The notes under the pieces were generated by a model. That model was not told where the DNA came from. It did not search any database and saw nothing but the letters and a program-made list of their open reading frames with translations. Made by a program: the position numbers and the translations under genes. Positions 31,156 to 41,440 of a DNA stretch of 64,000 bases are shown here, one piece after another; the first letter of the stretch is position 1, and the number at the start of each line of letters is the position of its first letter. Source of the stretch: G965227875 sp965227875 (lineage in GTDB: Bacteria > Pseudomonadota > Alphaproteobacteria > Rhizobiales > JAJFHC01); the NCBI GenBank assembly GCA_965227875.1, contig OZ245783.1, positions 1,240,001-1,304,000 of the forward strand, given 5' to 3'.

Positions 31156-33189
31156 ATGTCCGCCCAAGAATACCCGAACCTGTTCACCCCGCTCACCATC
31201 GGCCATGTGACCCTGCGCAACCGCATCGCCATGATGCCCCATGCGGTGGTGTTCGCGGCCGGGTACGGGTCCGCGATCGACCGTACGATCGACTACCACG
31301 TCGAACGGGCCAAGGGCGGCGCCGGCCTGATCGTCATGTCGAACTTTCTCATGCCCGGGTCCTGGCTGAAGATGGGCCGCTGGGGCGGCGCGCTAGAGAC
31401 GACGCCATTCGGCGGGCTCGACCTTGCCAACGACCGCAGTCTGCAGCCGCACTACCGGCGGATGATCGAGGCGATCCGGTCCCATGGCGGGCATTTCGTA
31501 TCGCAACTCAACCTGAGCGGCCGCCAGCTTCGGTCGCCCGGAACCACCAATTTCGGTCTTCCGCTCTTTGCGCCCTCCCCCATCCCCTGTCCGCGCACCG
31601 CCGAAATCCCCACGGAAATGACGGTCGCCGACATCGAGGAATACGTGGAGACGATGGCCCAGGCCGCGGCCAACATGCAGGAGGCGGGTGCGGCCGGCGT
31701 CGAGCTTTTCGCCGCGCAGGGATACCTGCTGCACCAGTTCCTCTCCCCGGCGAGCAACAAGCGCACCGATGAATATGGCGGCCCGCTGGCGAACCGGTTG
31801 CGCTTTCTCCTGGAAGGCGTCCGCGCGATCCGGAAGACGGCCGGTGACGACTTCCTCGTCGGCGTCCGCATGAACTCCGGCGACTGGGTTCCGGGAGGCC
31901 TGGAGGTGGACGACGCCGTCGACATCGCCCGGGCCTTGCGCGACGAATCCGTCAGCTACCTCAACGTGAGCGGCATGACGTCGCTGAATTATCCCGGCTG
32001 GATCGCGGACATCACCGCACCGACCGCCCAGTTCGCACCGCGTGCGGGCAAGATCCGCGAGGCCGTCGACGGTCTGCCTGTCTGCGTCAGTTCGCGCATC
32101 GGCACGCCCGAGGACGCGGAAAGCGTCCTTGCCGAGGGCCAGGCGGACTTCGTCGGCATGGCGCGGGCGCTACTCTCCGACCCCCAGTTCCCCAACAAGG
32201 CCGCGAGGGGAGACCGGGAAGGAATCCGCATCTGCACCTACTCCAACCAGGCCTGCATCGTCGGACTCGATCGCGGCCGCGGCGTCGGCTGCGTGCACAA
32301 TCCGGCAGTCGGCCGCGAGGCACAGCTGGGCGAAGGCACCATGCGCCCCGCGGAAAAGGCCAGGCGCGTGGCTGTCGTCGGCGGCGGCCCCGCCGGCATG
32401 GCGGCCGCCCGTGTCGCTGCGGAACGCGGCCACGATGTCGTTCTTTTCGAACGCGGTCCCGCCCTGGGCGGCCGCAACCTGATGACGGCCTCCGTCCGTT
32501 CGCGCAGCGGCTATGCCGAGATCCACCGCTGGCAGTCCGTCATGCTGGACCGGGTGGGCGTCGAGGTCTCGCTGAATGTCGAAGTCGACGACGACCTGCT
32601 GCGGCAGGGCGGCTACGACGCCATCATCGTCGCCACCGGCTCGACCCCTCGACGCGACGGCTACACGACCCTGCAGCCGGGCCGAAGCGGCATTGCCGGC
32701 GCCGACGACGCGCGGGTTTTCTCGGCCGAGGACGTGTTCAACAGGCCACAGTCGTTTTCGGGTCATGTGCTCGTGGTCGAGGACGATCCGCACCTCGCCG
32801 GCACCGCGGCGGCTGAAAAGCTCGTCGAGATCGGCGCGACGGCGGCGATCCTCACCCCGCATTTCCATGCCGGAGCCGACCTCCCGGTTCATCACGCACC
32901 CGCCCTCTACCGCCGGCTGGGGTCGCTCGGCATCACGGTCGAAACCTCCGTGTTCGTCACCGGGATCGGGCCGGACACGGTGACGTGCGAAGACCGCTTC
33001 ACGGGAGAAACCCGCGTCATCGACCACGCAGGCCCCGTCGTCCTCGCCATGGGCAGCATCGCGAACGACACTCTCGCGCGCCGGCTCGGGGACGAATTCG
33101 CCGCGCTGCACGTCGTTGGCGACGCCCTCGCACCGCGCCAGGTCGACGCCGCCATTCTCGATGGCGAGCGCGCCGGATGGATGATCTGA
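31156..33189 (+). CDS. NADH:flavin oxidoreductase / 2,4-dienoyl-CoA reductase-like flavoprotein
   Basis: 677-residue two-part protein like FadH and trimethylamine dehydrogenase. Residues 1-350 are the FMN barrel (old yellow enzyme type; AGVELFAAQGYLLHQFLSP near 176-194), and residues ~390-677 hold FAD and NAD motifs (VVGGGPAGMAAARVAAERG at ~412-430). Between them four iron-sulfur cysteines are expected as C-x2-C-x3-C-x11-C; here Cys360, Ser363, Cys367 and Cys379 are seen, so the second ligand is serine. It probably reduces a C=C bond of an unsaturated CoA ester or a ring. Next to a second flavin reductase and an acyl-CoA synthetase. Confidence 0.9.
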   Translation: MSAQEYPNLFTPLTIGHVTLRNRIAMMPHAVVFAAGYGSAIDRTIDYHVERAKGGAGLIVMSNFLMPGSWLKMGRWGGALETTPFGGLDLANDRSLQPHYRRMIEAIRSHGGHFVSQLNLSGRQLRSPGTTNFGLPLFAPSPIPCPRTAEIPTEMTVADIEEYVETMAQAAANMQEAGAAGVELFAAQGYLLHQFLSPASNKRTDEYGGPLANRLRFLLEGVRAIRKTAGDDFLVGVRMNSGDWVPGGLEVDDAVDIARALRDESVSYLNVSGMTSLNYPGWIADITAPTAQFAPRAGKIREAVDGLPVCVSSRIGTPEDAESVLAEGQADFVGMARALLSDPQFPNKAARGDREGIRICTYSNQACIVGLDRGRGVGCVHNPAVGREAQLGEGTMRPAEKARRVAVVGGGPAGMAAARVAAERGHDVVLFERGPALGGRNLMTASVRSRSGYAEIHRWQSVMLDRVGVEVSLNVEVDDDLLRQGGYDAIIVATGSTPRRDGYTTLQPGRSGIAGADDARVFSAEDVFNRPQSFSGHVLVVEDDPHLAGTAAAEKLVEIGATAAILTPHFHAGADLPVHHAPALYRRLGSLGITVETSVFVTGIGPDTVTCEDRFTGETRVIDHAGPVVLAMGSIANDTLARRLGDEFAALHVVGDALAPRQVDAAILDGERAGWMI

Positions 33190-33200
33190 GAAGCGAGCCC

Positions 33201-34385
33201 ATGAACCAGCCCCTGCTCGAACCTTTCCAGCTCGGCGGACTGCGCCTGCCGAACCGTATCTGCATGGCTCCGATGACGCGATGCCGGGCAAACAACCCCG
33301 GAACCTGCCCGACGCCGCTCATGGCCGAATACTACAGCCAGCGCGCATCGGCCGGACTGCTGATCACGGAAGGTGCGTCCGTCAGCCCGCGGGGCGTGGG
33401 CTACGTTTACGTCCCCGGCATTTACTCTCGCGAACAGACCGAGGGCTGGAAGGGCGTCACCTCCGCCGTCCATGCCGCGGGCGGGCGCATCTTCTGCCAG
33501 TTGTGGCATGTCGGCGCCATGTCGCATCCCGATCTGCTGGGCGGCCGGCTGCCCCTGGCCCCCTCGGCGATCAATCCGCGCGACAAGGTCTTCGGGCCGA
33601 ACGGGCATACCGACACGGTGGCCCCAAAGTCTATGTCCGGGTCCGAAATCGCGGACACCATCGAGGAGTTTCGCGCCGCAGCCGCCAATGCGGCGGCCGC
33701 CGGTTTCGACGGCGTCGAACTCCACGCCGCGAATGGCTACCTGTTCAACCAGTTCTTCGCCAACAGCATGAACCGGCGCACCGACGCCTTCGGCGGATCC
33801 ATCCAGAACCGGGCCCGTTTTCTGTTCGAGGTGCTTGCCGCGGTCGCCCGCGAATTCAGCCTCGACCGGGTCGGCGTGCGGATCAATCCCAGCGTCCATG
33901 GACTGTCCGGCATCTCCGTCGATGAGGAAACCCTGCCGATGTTCGAACATGTCTGCGAGCGACTGACCCAGGAAGGCGTCGCCTACCTCCACGTGATGGA
34001 ACCCTTCAACGACATCGCTGGCCTCGCCCTGCCGCAGAACGGGTCGATGTGTGCGCATTTCCGCAAGTTTTTCGGCGGCGCCGTCATCAGCGCGACGGAT
34101 CACGGCCGGACCAGCGGCAACGCCACCATCGCGTCGGGCGACGCCGACCTCGTCGCCTACGGCCGTGCCTATATCGCCAACCCCGATCTTGTCGAACGCT
34201 TCGAGGCGGAAGCGGACCTCAACGTGCCGATCCGGGAGACCTTCTACACCGGGGGCGCCAGCGGCTACACCGATTACCCCCGCCTCGGCGAGGGAAACAC
34301 GCCGGAGACCGCCCCCGGCGACGGGCGCGTCAGCAACAGTTACGGCGAAACCCGTCGTGAAATGAAATCCGGCCGGTCGAAGTGA
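33201..34385 (+). CDS. Old yellow enzyme family NADH:flavin oxidoreductase
   Basis: 394-residue FMN alpha/beta barrel without the extra iron-sulfur or FAD domains. LHAANGYLFNQFF near residue 176-188 carries the His-x2-Asn-type substrate pair, and the phosphate-binding segment is ISATDHGRTSGNA. Family members reduce enones, nitroesters or maleimides with NADPH/NADH. The ATG is chosen because it lies immediately after the previous gene (11 bases after its stop) with a short Shine-Dalgarno AGAAGCGAG; the longer frame overlaps that gene. Works with the 677-residue flavoprotein. Confidence 0.87.
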   Translation: MNQPLLEPFQLGGLRLPNRICMAPMTRCRANNPGTCPTPLMAEYYSQRASAGLLITEGASVSPRGVGYVYVPGIYSREQTEGWKGVTSAVHAAGGRIFCQLWHVGAMSHPDLLGGRLPLAPSAINPRDKVFGPNGHTDTVAPKSMSGSEIADTIEEFRAAAANAAAAGFDGVELHAANGYLFNQFFANSMNRRTDAFGGSIQNRARFLFEVLAAVAREFSLDRVGVRINPSVHGLSGISVDEETLPMFEHVCERLTQEGVAYLHVMEPFNDIAGLALPQNGSMCAHFRKFFGGAVISATDHGRTSGNATIASGDADLVAYGRAYIANPDLVERFEAEADLNVPIRETFYTGGASGYTDYPRLGEGNTPETAPGDGRVSNSYGETRREMKSGRSK

Positions 34386-34454
34386 CATCCGGCCGAAATT
34401 AGTCCTCACCGCGTCCCGACAGAACGGGATCGCGTCAACCGGGAGTACAGGATC

Positions 34455-35207
34455 ATGGGCAGGCTTGACTCGAAAGTGGCTTTCGTCACGGGCGCCGGCG
34501 GCGGCATCGGCAGCGAGATCTGCCGCCAGTTCGTCAAGGAAGGTGCCAGTGTCTTTGCCGGCGATATCAATGCCGGCATTGCGGCGGCCGCCGCGGAAAG
34601 CTGCAGCGACACGAGCCGGGCCGTTTCCGGGCGGCTTGACGTCACCTCTCCTGAAAGCGTCCAAGAGGGCATCGCGAAAACCGTCGAGGCCTTCGGGAAG
34701 ATCGACATCCTGTGCAACGTCGCGGGCGGATCGACCCCCAATGACGGCCGCGTCACGGAAGTCGAGGACGAGGAATTCTGGCGCGCGATCAAGCTCGACC
34801 TCTACGGCACGTTTCTCGTCTGCAAGAACGGCATTCCCGAACTGCAGAAGGCCGGCGGCGGTTCCGTGATCAATTTCTCGTCCATGGTCGCGCTGATGTC
34901 CATGCCCGAACGCGACAGCTACACCGCGGCCAAGGGCGGAGTGTCCTCGATAACGCGATCGATGGCCCATGAATATGCAAAGGACCGGATCCGCGTGAAT
35001 GCGATCGCCCCCGGCCTGACGCTGTCCGATCGCGTCCGCGGCCTGATCGAACAGCGGCCGGAAGCGCGCACCACCCTCGACCAGTGCCTGCTCGGCCCGT
35101 GCGAACCCATAGACATGGCATACATGGCGATCTATCTCGGCTCCGAGGAATCCTGCCGCGTCACCGGCCAGATCTTCCCGGTCGATAGCGGCGTGACGAT
35201 CTACTAG
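34455..35207 (+). CDS. SDR family NAD(P)-dependent oxidoreductase
   Basis: 250-residue classical SDR with all expected residues: GAGGGIG near residue 13-19, NVAG near 89, Ser in NFSS near 137, and Tyr-x3-Lys in YTAAKGG near 151-157. It should oxidise or reduce a hydroxyl/keto group, possibly a 3-hydroxyacyl-CoA or ring alcohol. A small inverted repeat lies in the 69-base gap before it. Same strand as the flavoprotein genes and the acyl-CoA synthetase. Confidence 0.92.
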   Translation: MGRLDSKVAFVTGAGGGIGSEICRQFVKEGASVFAGDINAGIAAAAAESCSDTSRAVSGRLDVTSPESVQEGIAKTVEAFGKIDILCNVAGGSTPNDGRVTEVEDEEFWRAIKLDLYGTFLVCKNGIPELQKAGGGSVINFSSMVALMSMPERDSYTAAKGGVSSITRSMAHEYAKDRIRVNAIAPGLTLSDRVRGLIEQRPEARTTLDQCLLGPCEPIDMAYMAIYLGSEESCRVTGQIFPVDSGVTIY

Positions 35208-35284
35208 GAACAGGCGAGGCGCCGTCGCAGAAACTCTACCGGACCCCGCTTTCGCCGGGTCCGCAGCATTTGGGAATGGCAAGT

Positions 35285-37213
35285 ATGTCCGAAAGCAAAT
35301 CCTGGCATCCGCAACTTCGGCACTTCGAAAGCGCCAACGTCCTGAAACTTGCCGACCACCTGGGCCTCGCCGATTTCGATGCCCTGCTGAAATACTCCGT
35401 AGACGAAACCGAGGCCTATTGGCGCGGCGCGATCGATTTCCTGAAGTTCAGGTGGGAGACCGAACCGACGGGTTATGTCGACCTGAGCCGCGGCAAGGAG
35501 TTTCCGGTCTGGTTTCCCGGGGGGAAGCTCAACTGGGTCAACACCATCCTCGCCCGGGCGGACGACCCCGAATCCGCGGGCCGGCTCGCCGTCGCCGCCG
35601 AAAACGAAAAGGGCAACGTGTCCCGGCTGACCTATGCCGAACTCGCCGTCGCCGTGAGACGGTTCGCGGCCGGGCTGCGCAGCCATGACATCGGCCGCGG
35701 AGACCGCGTCGGCCTTCTCATCGACAACGGGATGGAGGCGACCGTCTCGGTCCTTGGCCTCGCCTATGTCGGCGCCATATTCGTCCCCCTGTTCTCCGGC
35801 TTCGGCCACGAGGCGGTGATCTCCAGGCTCGACTCCAGCGGCGCCACCGCGCTCATCGCGAGCACCGGTTTCGACCGGCGGGGGAACCATGTCGATGTCG
35901 CCCAGGTCGTGCGCGACGTCTGTGCGCATTTGCCGGCCATCGAAAAGGTGATCTGGAAATGCGCCCCCGGGACGAAAACGCCCGACGGCGGGCTCGACTG
36001 GCACGACCTGGCGGCCACCGAAGACGACGGCACGACCGCCGAAATCATGTCGCCCATGGACCCGTTCATGGTCATCTACACGTCGGGCACGACCGGCAAG
36101 CCTAAGGGCGCGGTCCACACCCATGGCGGATTTCCCCTCCGGATCGCGCACGATTCCGCGGTTCATTTCAATGTCAGCGAAGGCGACGTCTTCTGCTGGC
36201 CCGCCGACATGGGCTGGATCGCGGGAACGCTTATCCTGAGCACCACGCTCCTGCGCGGCGCCAGCCTGATCCTCTATACCGGCGCGCCCGACTTTCCTGA
36301 CTGGTCGCGCATGTCGAAGCTCATCGAGACCTACGGGGCGACGCATTTCGGATCCGCGCCCACCCTCATCCGGGGCATGGCCGCCAACGAGGAGGCCGCG
36401 CTGCGGCACGACCGGTCGACGCTCAAGGTCCTGATCACCGCCGGAGAGGTGATCGATGCCGAGCATTTCGTCTGGTTCCAGGATGTCTTCGCCGGCAATG
36501 GCAGCCCGGTGATCAACTATACCGGCGGCACCGAAGTGTCCGGCGGGTTGCTCTCGAGCGTTCAGGTCCGGCCGATCACGCCGGGCGGCTTCAACACGGC
36601 GACGCCGGCGATCGACGTGATCGTCGCCGGACCCGACGGCAACCCGGTCGTCGGCGAAGTCGGTGAACTGGTGATGCGCCAGCCCTTCATCGGCATGACC
36701 GCGTCCTTCTGGGAGGATGACGAGCGTTACATCGACACCTACTGGAGCCACATTCCGGGAATGTGGGTTCATGGGGACCTCGCCTACCAGGCCGCCGACG
36801 GCTCCTACCTGATCATGGGGCGTTCCGACGACACCCTCAAGGTGGCGGGCAAGCGGCTCGGACCCGCGGAAGTCGAGGAGGTCGTGATCGAATTCGACGA
36901 AGTCAGCGAAGCCGCGGCGGTCGGCATATCGGATCCCGTCAAGGGGCAGATCCTCGTCGTCTTCCTGGTTCTGGGACCCGGCCAGCAGGCCGGCGGCATC
37001 GAGAGGCGGGCCGCCGATGCCGTCGCCGAGCGACTCGGCAAGCCCTTCAGGCCGCGCGAAGTCCACGTCGTCCGGCAATTGCCGAAGACACGGTCGGGCA
37101 AGATCATGCGGCGGCTCGTCCGCCATGCCTATTCCGGGTCGCAGCTCGGTGACATCTCCTCGCTCGACAATCCGGCAGCTCTCGACGAAATCGCCGCGCT
37201 GGCCGCGTCCTGA
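35285..37213 (+). CDS. AMP-binding acyl-CoA synthetase (acetyl/propionyl-CoA synthetase-like)
   Basis: 642-residue adenylate-forming enzyme that activates a carboxylic acid to its CoA ester with ATP. The P-loop is YTSGTTGKPKGAVHTHGG near residue 260, the A8 region is VHGDLAYQAADGSYLIMGRSDDTLKVAGKRLGPAEVE near 495-533, and the catalytic Lys is in TRSGKIMRR near residue 610. A ~70-residue ACAS-N-type N terminus places it close to acetoacetyl/propionyl-CoA synthetases. The start is ambiguous: ATG 35285 has GGGA nine bases upstream; ATG 35276 and TTG 35270 also lie in frame. It would activate the acid handled by this operon. Confidence 0.9.
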   Translation: MSESKSWHPQLRHFESANVLKLADHLGLADFDALLKYSVDETEAYWRGAIDFLKFRWETEPTGYVDLSRGKEFPVWFPGGKLNWVNTILARADDPESAGRLAVAAENEKGNVSRLTYAELAVAVRRFAAGLRSHDIGRGDRVGLLIDNGMEATVSVLGLAYVGAIFVPLFSGFGHEAVISRLDSSGATALIASTGFDRRGNHVDVAQVVRDVCAHLPAIEKVIWKCAPGTKTPDGGLDWHDLAATEDDGTTAEIMSPMDPFMVIYTSGTTGKPKGAVHTHGGFPLRIAHDSAVHFNVSEGDVFCWPADMGWIAGTLILSTTLLRGASLILYTGAPDFPDWSRMSKLIETYGATHFGSAPTLIRGMAANEEAALRHDRSTLKVLITAGEVIDAEHFVWFQDVFAGNGSPVINYTGGTEVSGGLLSSVQVRPITPGGFNTATPAIDVIVAGPDGNPVVGEVGELVMRQPFIGMTASFWEDDERYIDTYWSHIPGMWVHGDLAYQAADGSYLIMGRSDDTLKVAGKRLGPAEVEEVVIEFDEVSEAAAVGISDPVKGQILVVFLVLGPGQQAGGIERRAADAVAERLGKPFRPREVHVVRQLPKTRSGKIMRRLVRHAYSGSQLGDISSLDNPAALDEIAALAAS

Positions 37214-37224
37214 CATACCGGCAT

Positions 37225-37263
37225 AAAAAATCGCCGGAACGTGGCCTTTGGCCCGTTCCGGCG
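37225..37263 (-). terminator. Intrinsic terminator of the liv-ech operon
   Basis: A long hairpin (arms CGCCGGAACG at 37232-37241 and CGTTCCGGCG at 37254-37263, inner GGCC/GGCC) is followed on the minus strand by six Ts (37225-37230 is an A-run on the plus strand). It lies 25 bases after the enoyl-CoA hydratase stop and also separates the convergent acyl-CoA synthetase gene. Confidence 0.85.
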
Positions 37264-37287
37264 CAAGGTGCATCCGCCGTGTCGAAG

Positions 37288-38091
<804 letters not shown>

Positions 38092-38137
38092 TGAAGCTCC
38101 TTGTCCGCGAGAAGGGAGGTATGGCGCAGCCCGGCGG

Positions 38138-38860
38138 TCAGATTCCCAGATAGGCCTGCTGCACCAGTTCGCTGCTGGCCAGTTCCTCGCACGGGGCGTG
38201 GGTGACCACCGCGCCGTTTTCGAGGATGTAGCCATAGTCCGCGATGGCGAGTGCGGTCTCCGCGTTCTGCTCGACGAGCAGGACGTCCACGCCCGACTTG
38301 GCGATCGTCTCGATGATGCCGGCGATCGTCGCGACGATGGCAGGCGCGAGCCCGATCGTGGGTTCGTCGAGAAGAAGCACCTTGGGACTGCTCATCAGGG
38401 CCCGCGCGACCGCGACCATCTGCTGCTGCCCGCCGCTGAGCGAGCCGGCGCGTTCCGACAGCCGGCCCTTCAGGTCCGGGAAATAGTCAAGCACGCGCTC
38501 CAGGTCCTGTTTGACGGCCGACTGATCACGGCGCGAATAGGCCCCGAGTTCCAGGTTTTCACCGATGGTCATCGCCCCGAAAAGCCTGCGTCCTTCGGGG
38601 ACGAGCGACAGCCCCTCCCCCACGATGAGGTCCGGTTTCATTCCGGAGATTTCCTTGCCGAACAGGGAGACCCGGCCCGAAGACGGCTTCACCAGTCCGC
38701 AGACGGATTTCATCAGCGTCGACTTGCCGGCACCGTTCGCGCCGATCATGGTGACGATCTGGCCGCGCCGCACCTCGAGGCTGACGCCGTTCAGAACCGG
38801 TGTCTGCCCGTAGCCTGCATACAGTTCCGAGACGGACAATACGACATTGTCAGCTTGCAT
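38138..38860 (-). CDS. livF: Branched-chain-type ABC transporter ATP-binding protein (LivF)
   Basis: 240-residue ABC ATPase. Walker A is GANGAGKST near residue 38-46, the Q-loop follows, the signature is LSGGQQQMVAVARAL near residue 142, and Walker B is VLLLDEPTIGL. Length and sequence class match LivF, the second ATPase of HAAT-family importers. Overlaps livG by 11 bases. Members of this family carry amino acids, urea, amides and aromatic acids. Confidence 0.94.
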   Translation of the reverse strand: MQADNVVLSVSELYAGYGQTPVLNGVSLEVRRGQIVTMIGANGAGKSTLMKSVCGLVKPSSGRVSLFGKEISGMKPDLIVGEGLSLVPEGRRLFGAMTIGENLELGAYSRRDQSAVKQDLERVLDYFPDLKGRLSERAGSLSGGQQQMVAVARALMSSPKVLLLDEPTIGLAPAIVATIAGIIETIAKSGVDVLLVEQNAETALAIADYGYILENGAVVTHAPCEELASSELVQQAYLGI

Positions 38861-39593
38861 CGTGGGTTCCCAGATATGCGGAGATTACGCTCTCGTTGCT
38901 TCGGATCTCGGCCGGCGTGCCTTCCGCCAGCTTGCGGCCGTGATGCAGCACCACGATGCGCTCGCAAATCTGCATGACCGCCTTCATGTTGTGCTCCACC
39001 AGCATGATCGTCATCTTGAACTTGTCCCGGATTTCCGAGAACGTCGCCAGCGTGGTGGCCACTTCCGTCTGGTTCAGTCCGGTCAGCGGTTCGTCGAGGC
39101 ACAGGAGCCGCGACCGGGTGGCGAAAGCGATACCGATGCTCACAAGCCGCTGCATGCCGTGCGGCAGGTTGCCCGCCTTCTCGTCCAGGTACCGTGTCAG
39201 ACCGAGGATCTCGGCCGTCTCCTCCACCCGTTTCATCCGTTCCGCATGGCCCTTGAGTGCGCCCGTCGCGCCGACCCTGATGTTGTCGCGGACCGTCAGT
39301 TCGCGCATCAGGCTGCCGTGCTGGAAGGTTCTCGCCATGCCGAGCCTGGCCATTCTCTCCGGGCCCAGTCCCGTGACGACCCTGCCATCGAAGGTCAGGG
39401 CACCGGAGGTCGGCTTGTAGAACCCCGAGATCAGGTTGAACGTGGTGCTCTTGCCCGCTCCGTTCGGCCCGATGAGGCCGAGTATTTCACCTTCGCGGAT
39501 TTCCATCGAAAGGTCCGAGACGGCGACCAGGCCGCCGAAACGTTTCGTCGCGTTTTCGATCCTGTAGAGCGGAGTTTCGGTCGAGTTGCTCAT
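38850..39593 (-). CDS. livG: Branched-chain-type ABC transporter ATP-binding protein (LivG)
   Basis: 247-residue ABC ATPase. Walker A GPNGAGKST near residue 41-49, signature in a diverged form (LPHGMQRLVSIGIAF near residue 144) and Walker B LLCLDEPLTGL. The altered signature (HG instead of SG) is common in LivG-type proteins. The start overlaps the livM stop in ATGA. It pairs with LivF to energise LivHM. Confidence 0.94.
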   Translation of the reverse strand: MSNSTETPLYRIENATKRFGGLVAVSDLSMEIREGEILGLIGPNGAGKSTTFNLISGFYKPTSGALTFDGRVVTGLGPERMARLGMARTFQHGSLMRELTVRDNIRVGATGALKGHAERMKRVEETAEILGLTRYLDEKAGNLPHGMQRLVSIGIAFATRSRLLCLDEPLTGLNQTEVATTLATFSEIRDKFKMTIMLVEHNMKAVMQICERIVVLHHGRKLAEGTPAEIRSNESVISAYLGTHDAS

Positions 39594-40543
39594 GACTGGT
39601 TCTCCGCTGCGGCGGGTTTGCCCGGCGCATCCGTTGTCCTGGCGAAAAGCCTCGACCAGACCGCCGTGATGACGCCGACGATCCCCCGCGGCATGAAGAG
39701 CACGCCGAAGACGATGGCGCCGCCATAGATGACGAGTTCACCCGAACCGTAGGTCAACGCGATGCTGCCGATGAGAATGAGGATGATCGCGCCGATTACC
39801 GCCCCGAAGATCGAGTGTTCGCCGCCGATCTTGAGATAGGCCAGGGCGAAGACGGAAAGGAAGAACGTGAAGTCCCCGGGACTGATGACGTTGTTGGTAT
39901 AGGCGTGCAGCGATCCAGCGATCCCGGCCACGAAGGAGGCCAGCGCAAAACAGGTCACCTTGACCATGTGCACGTTGATGCCGACCGTCTGCACCACGGC
40001 GTCGTTGTCCTTGATCGCCGCGAGCAGGTTGCCGTAGTCCGACTTCTCGAGGAGGTACATGCCGTAGAGGAAGGCGATGACGACCACCACCACGAATGTC
40101 GGGTAGAACTGCTCGAGATAGAGCGGCGGAAAGATGCCGATAATGCCCGAATTGCCGCCCAGGAAATGGCTCTGGGTGAAGGCGATGCGCACGATCTCCG
40201 CGAAGGCGAATCCGATCAGCTTGAAATAGGGTCCCTTGGTCTTCAGCGTCACGAACCCGAACGGGAGGCTGATGAGCGCGGCCATGACGCCGCCGATCAG
40301 CAGGGTGAGCAGGAAGGGCAGGTCGTAGATCGTCGTTGCGACGGCGGCCGAGTAGGCGCCGATGCCGACGAAGGCGGCCGTTGCGATGTTCAGCTCACCG
40401 AAGAGCAGGACGAGGCGCATGCTGGCGGCGATCAGGCCGCCGATGGCCATCCAGCTCATGAGGCTGAGCAGGTAGGGGTCGCCGGTGACGAACGTGGCCC
40501 CGACAGCCGCGACCACGAGAATGACGAGTGCGATCCTATGCAT
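39590..40543 (-). CDS. livM: Branched-chain-type ABC permease (LivM)
   Basis: 317-residue membrane protein with ~9 hydrophobic segments. The LivM signature LISLPFGFVTLKTKGPYFKLIGFAFAEIVRI near residue 90-120 and the coupling segment NLLAAIKDNDAVVQTVGINVHMVKVTCF near residue 170 (EAA-like loop) are visible. Starts eight bases before the end of livH, so it is coupled. Together with LivH it forms the translocation pore. Confidence 0.93.
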   Translation of the reverse strand: MHRIALVILVVAAVGATFVTGDPYLLSLMSWMAIGGLIAASMRLVLLFGELNIATAAFVGIGAYSAAVATTIYDLPFLLTLLIGGVMAALISLPFGFVTLKTKGPYFKLIGFAFAEIVRIAFTQSHFLGGNSGIIGIFPPLYLEQFYPTFVVVVVIAFLYGMYLLEKSDYGNLLAAIKDNDAVVQTVGINVHMVKVTCFALASFVAGIAGSLHAYTNNVISPGDFTFFLSVFALAYLKIGGEHSIFGAVIGAIILILIGSIALTYGSGELVIYGGAIVFGVLFMPRGIVGVITAVWSRLFARTTDAPGKPAAAENQS

Positions 40544-41411
40544 TGCCGAGCAGACCTTGAGGACGGACCAGCAGGACGAGCATCACCAGGACGAAGACGG
40601 CGATGCTGGCGCTGGAGGGGTCGAAGAAAAAGCCGCCTATGCTCTCGACAAAGGCGATGAAGAGGCTCCCCAGGATCGCGCCCGGCACACTGCCCAGGCC
40701 GCCCACGACGACCGCGATGAACCCCTTGATCAGGTAGTCGTTCCCGATTGTGGGAGACACCACGGCCACGGGGGAGATCAGTATGCCGGCGACCGAAGCC
40801 ATCACCGAGGCGATGATGAAGCCTGTCATGGCGAGACGCTGGTAGGGAATTCCCTGGAGCTGGGCGGCTTCATGGTCGATGGCGATCGCCCGGAGCGCCT
40901 TCCCCAGCCGCGTCAGTGTCAGCGCGGCATAGAGCAAGGCGGTCAGAAGGATCGTTACCAGGCAAAGCAGAAGCCGCTGCGACGAAATCGGAGTATCGAG
41001 AATGGTGACCGTGCCTTCGATCAGCGGCGGAACCGAGCGGACCGCTCCTCCGAACGTCTCGAGGAAGATGCCCTCGATGAGTAGCAGGAACCCGAGAGAA
41101 AGGATGAACGAGCCGACGAACTCCCGCTGACGGTACCGGAAACCGAACTGGTACATCAGGAACCCGAAGATCGCCGACAGAAGGATGGCCAGCACCGCGG
41201 ATGCGAGAAAGGCCCATCCGGTGGCCCAACCGAGGGCCACCAGATAAGGCACCGTGACAGCCACGATGAGCGCGGAAAGCGTGAAGAACTGCCCGTGGGC
41301 GAAGTTCACGATCCGCATCGACCCGAAGATCAGGGTCAGTCCCAAGGAAAACAGGACATATACGGCTCCGATTTGGAGAGCGACCGCGGTGAGCTGGATT
41401 GCGGTTTGCAT
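40536..41411 (-). CDS. livH: Branched-chain-type ABC permease (LivH)
   Basis: 291-residue membrane protein of the LivH group, with about eight hydrophobic segments. The N terminus VYVLFSLGLTLIFGSMRIVNFAHGQFF is the strong LivH signature, and the coupling helix is LGKALRAIAIDHEAAQLQGI. It is 30 bases after the binding-protein gene (41441) on the minus strand. Confidence 0.94.
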   Translation of the reverse strand: MQTAIQLTAVALQIGAVYVLFSLGLTLIFGSMRIVNFAHGQFFTLSALIVAVTVPYLVALGWATGWAFLASAVLAILLSAIFGFLMYQFGFRYRQREFVGSFILSLGFLLLIEGIFLETFGGAVRSVPPLIEGTVTILDTPISSQRLLLCLVTILLTALLYAALTLTRLGKALRAIAIDHEAAQLQGIPYQRLAMTGFIIASVMASVAGILISPVAVVSPTIGNDYLIKGFIAVVVGGLGSVPGAILGSLFIAFVESIGGFFFDPSSASIAVFVLVMLVLLVRPQGLLGNA

Positions 41412-41440
41412 GGTGTTTTCCTCGGGATCTTTCGTCGGTA

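Noticed and set aside
32907..35282. A 791-codon open frame on the minus strand
   Set aside because: It is antisense to two flavoprotein genes and an SDR whose motifs are clear; long antisense frames are expected in high-GC DNA and this one has no recognisable motif.
35204..37273. A 689-codon open frame on the minus strand
   Set aside because: It lies opposite the acyl-CoA synthetase with its intact P-loop and catalytic lysine; the antisense product is low-complexity and lacks family features.
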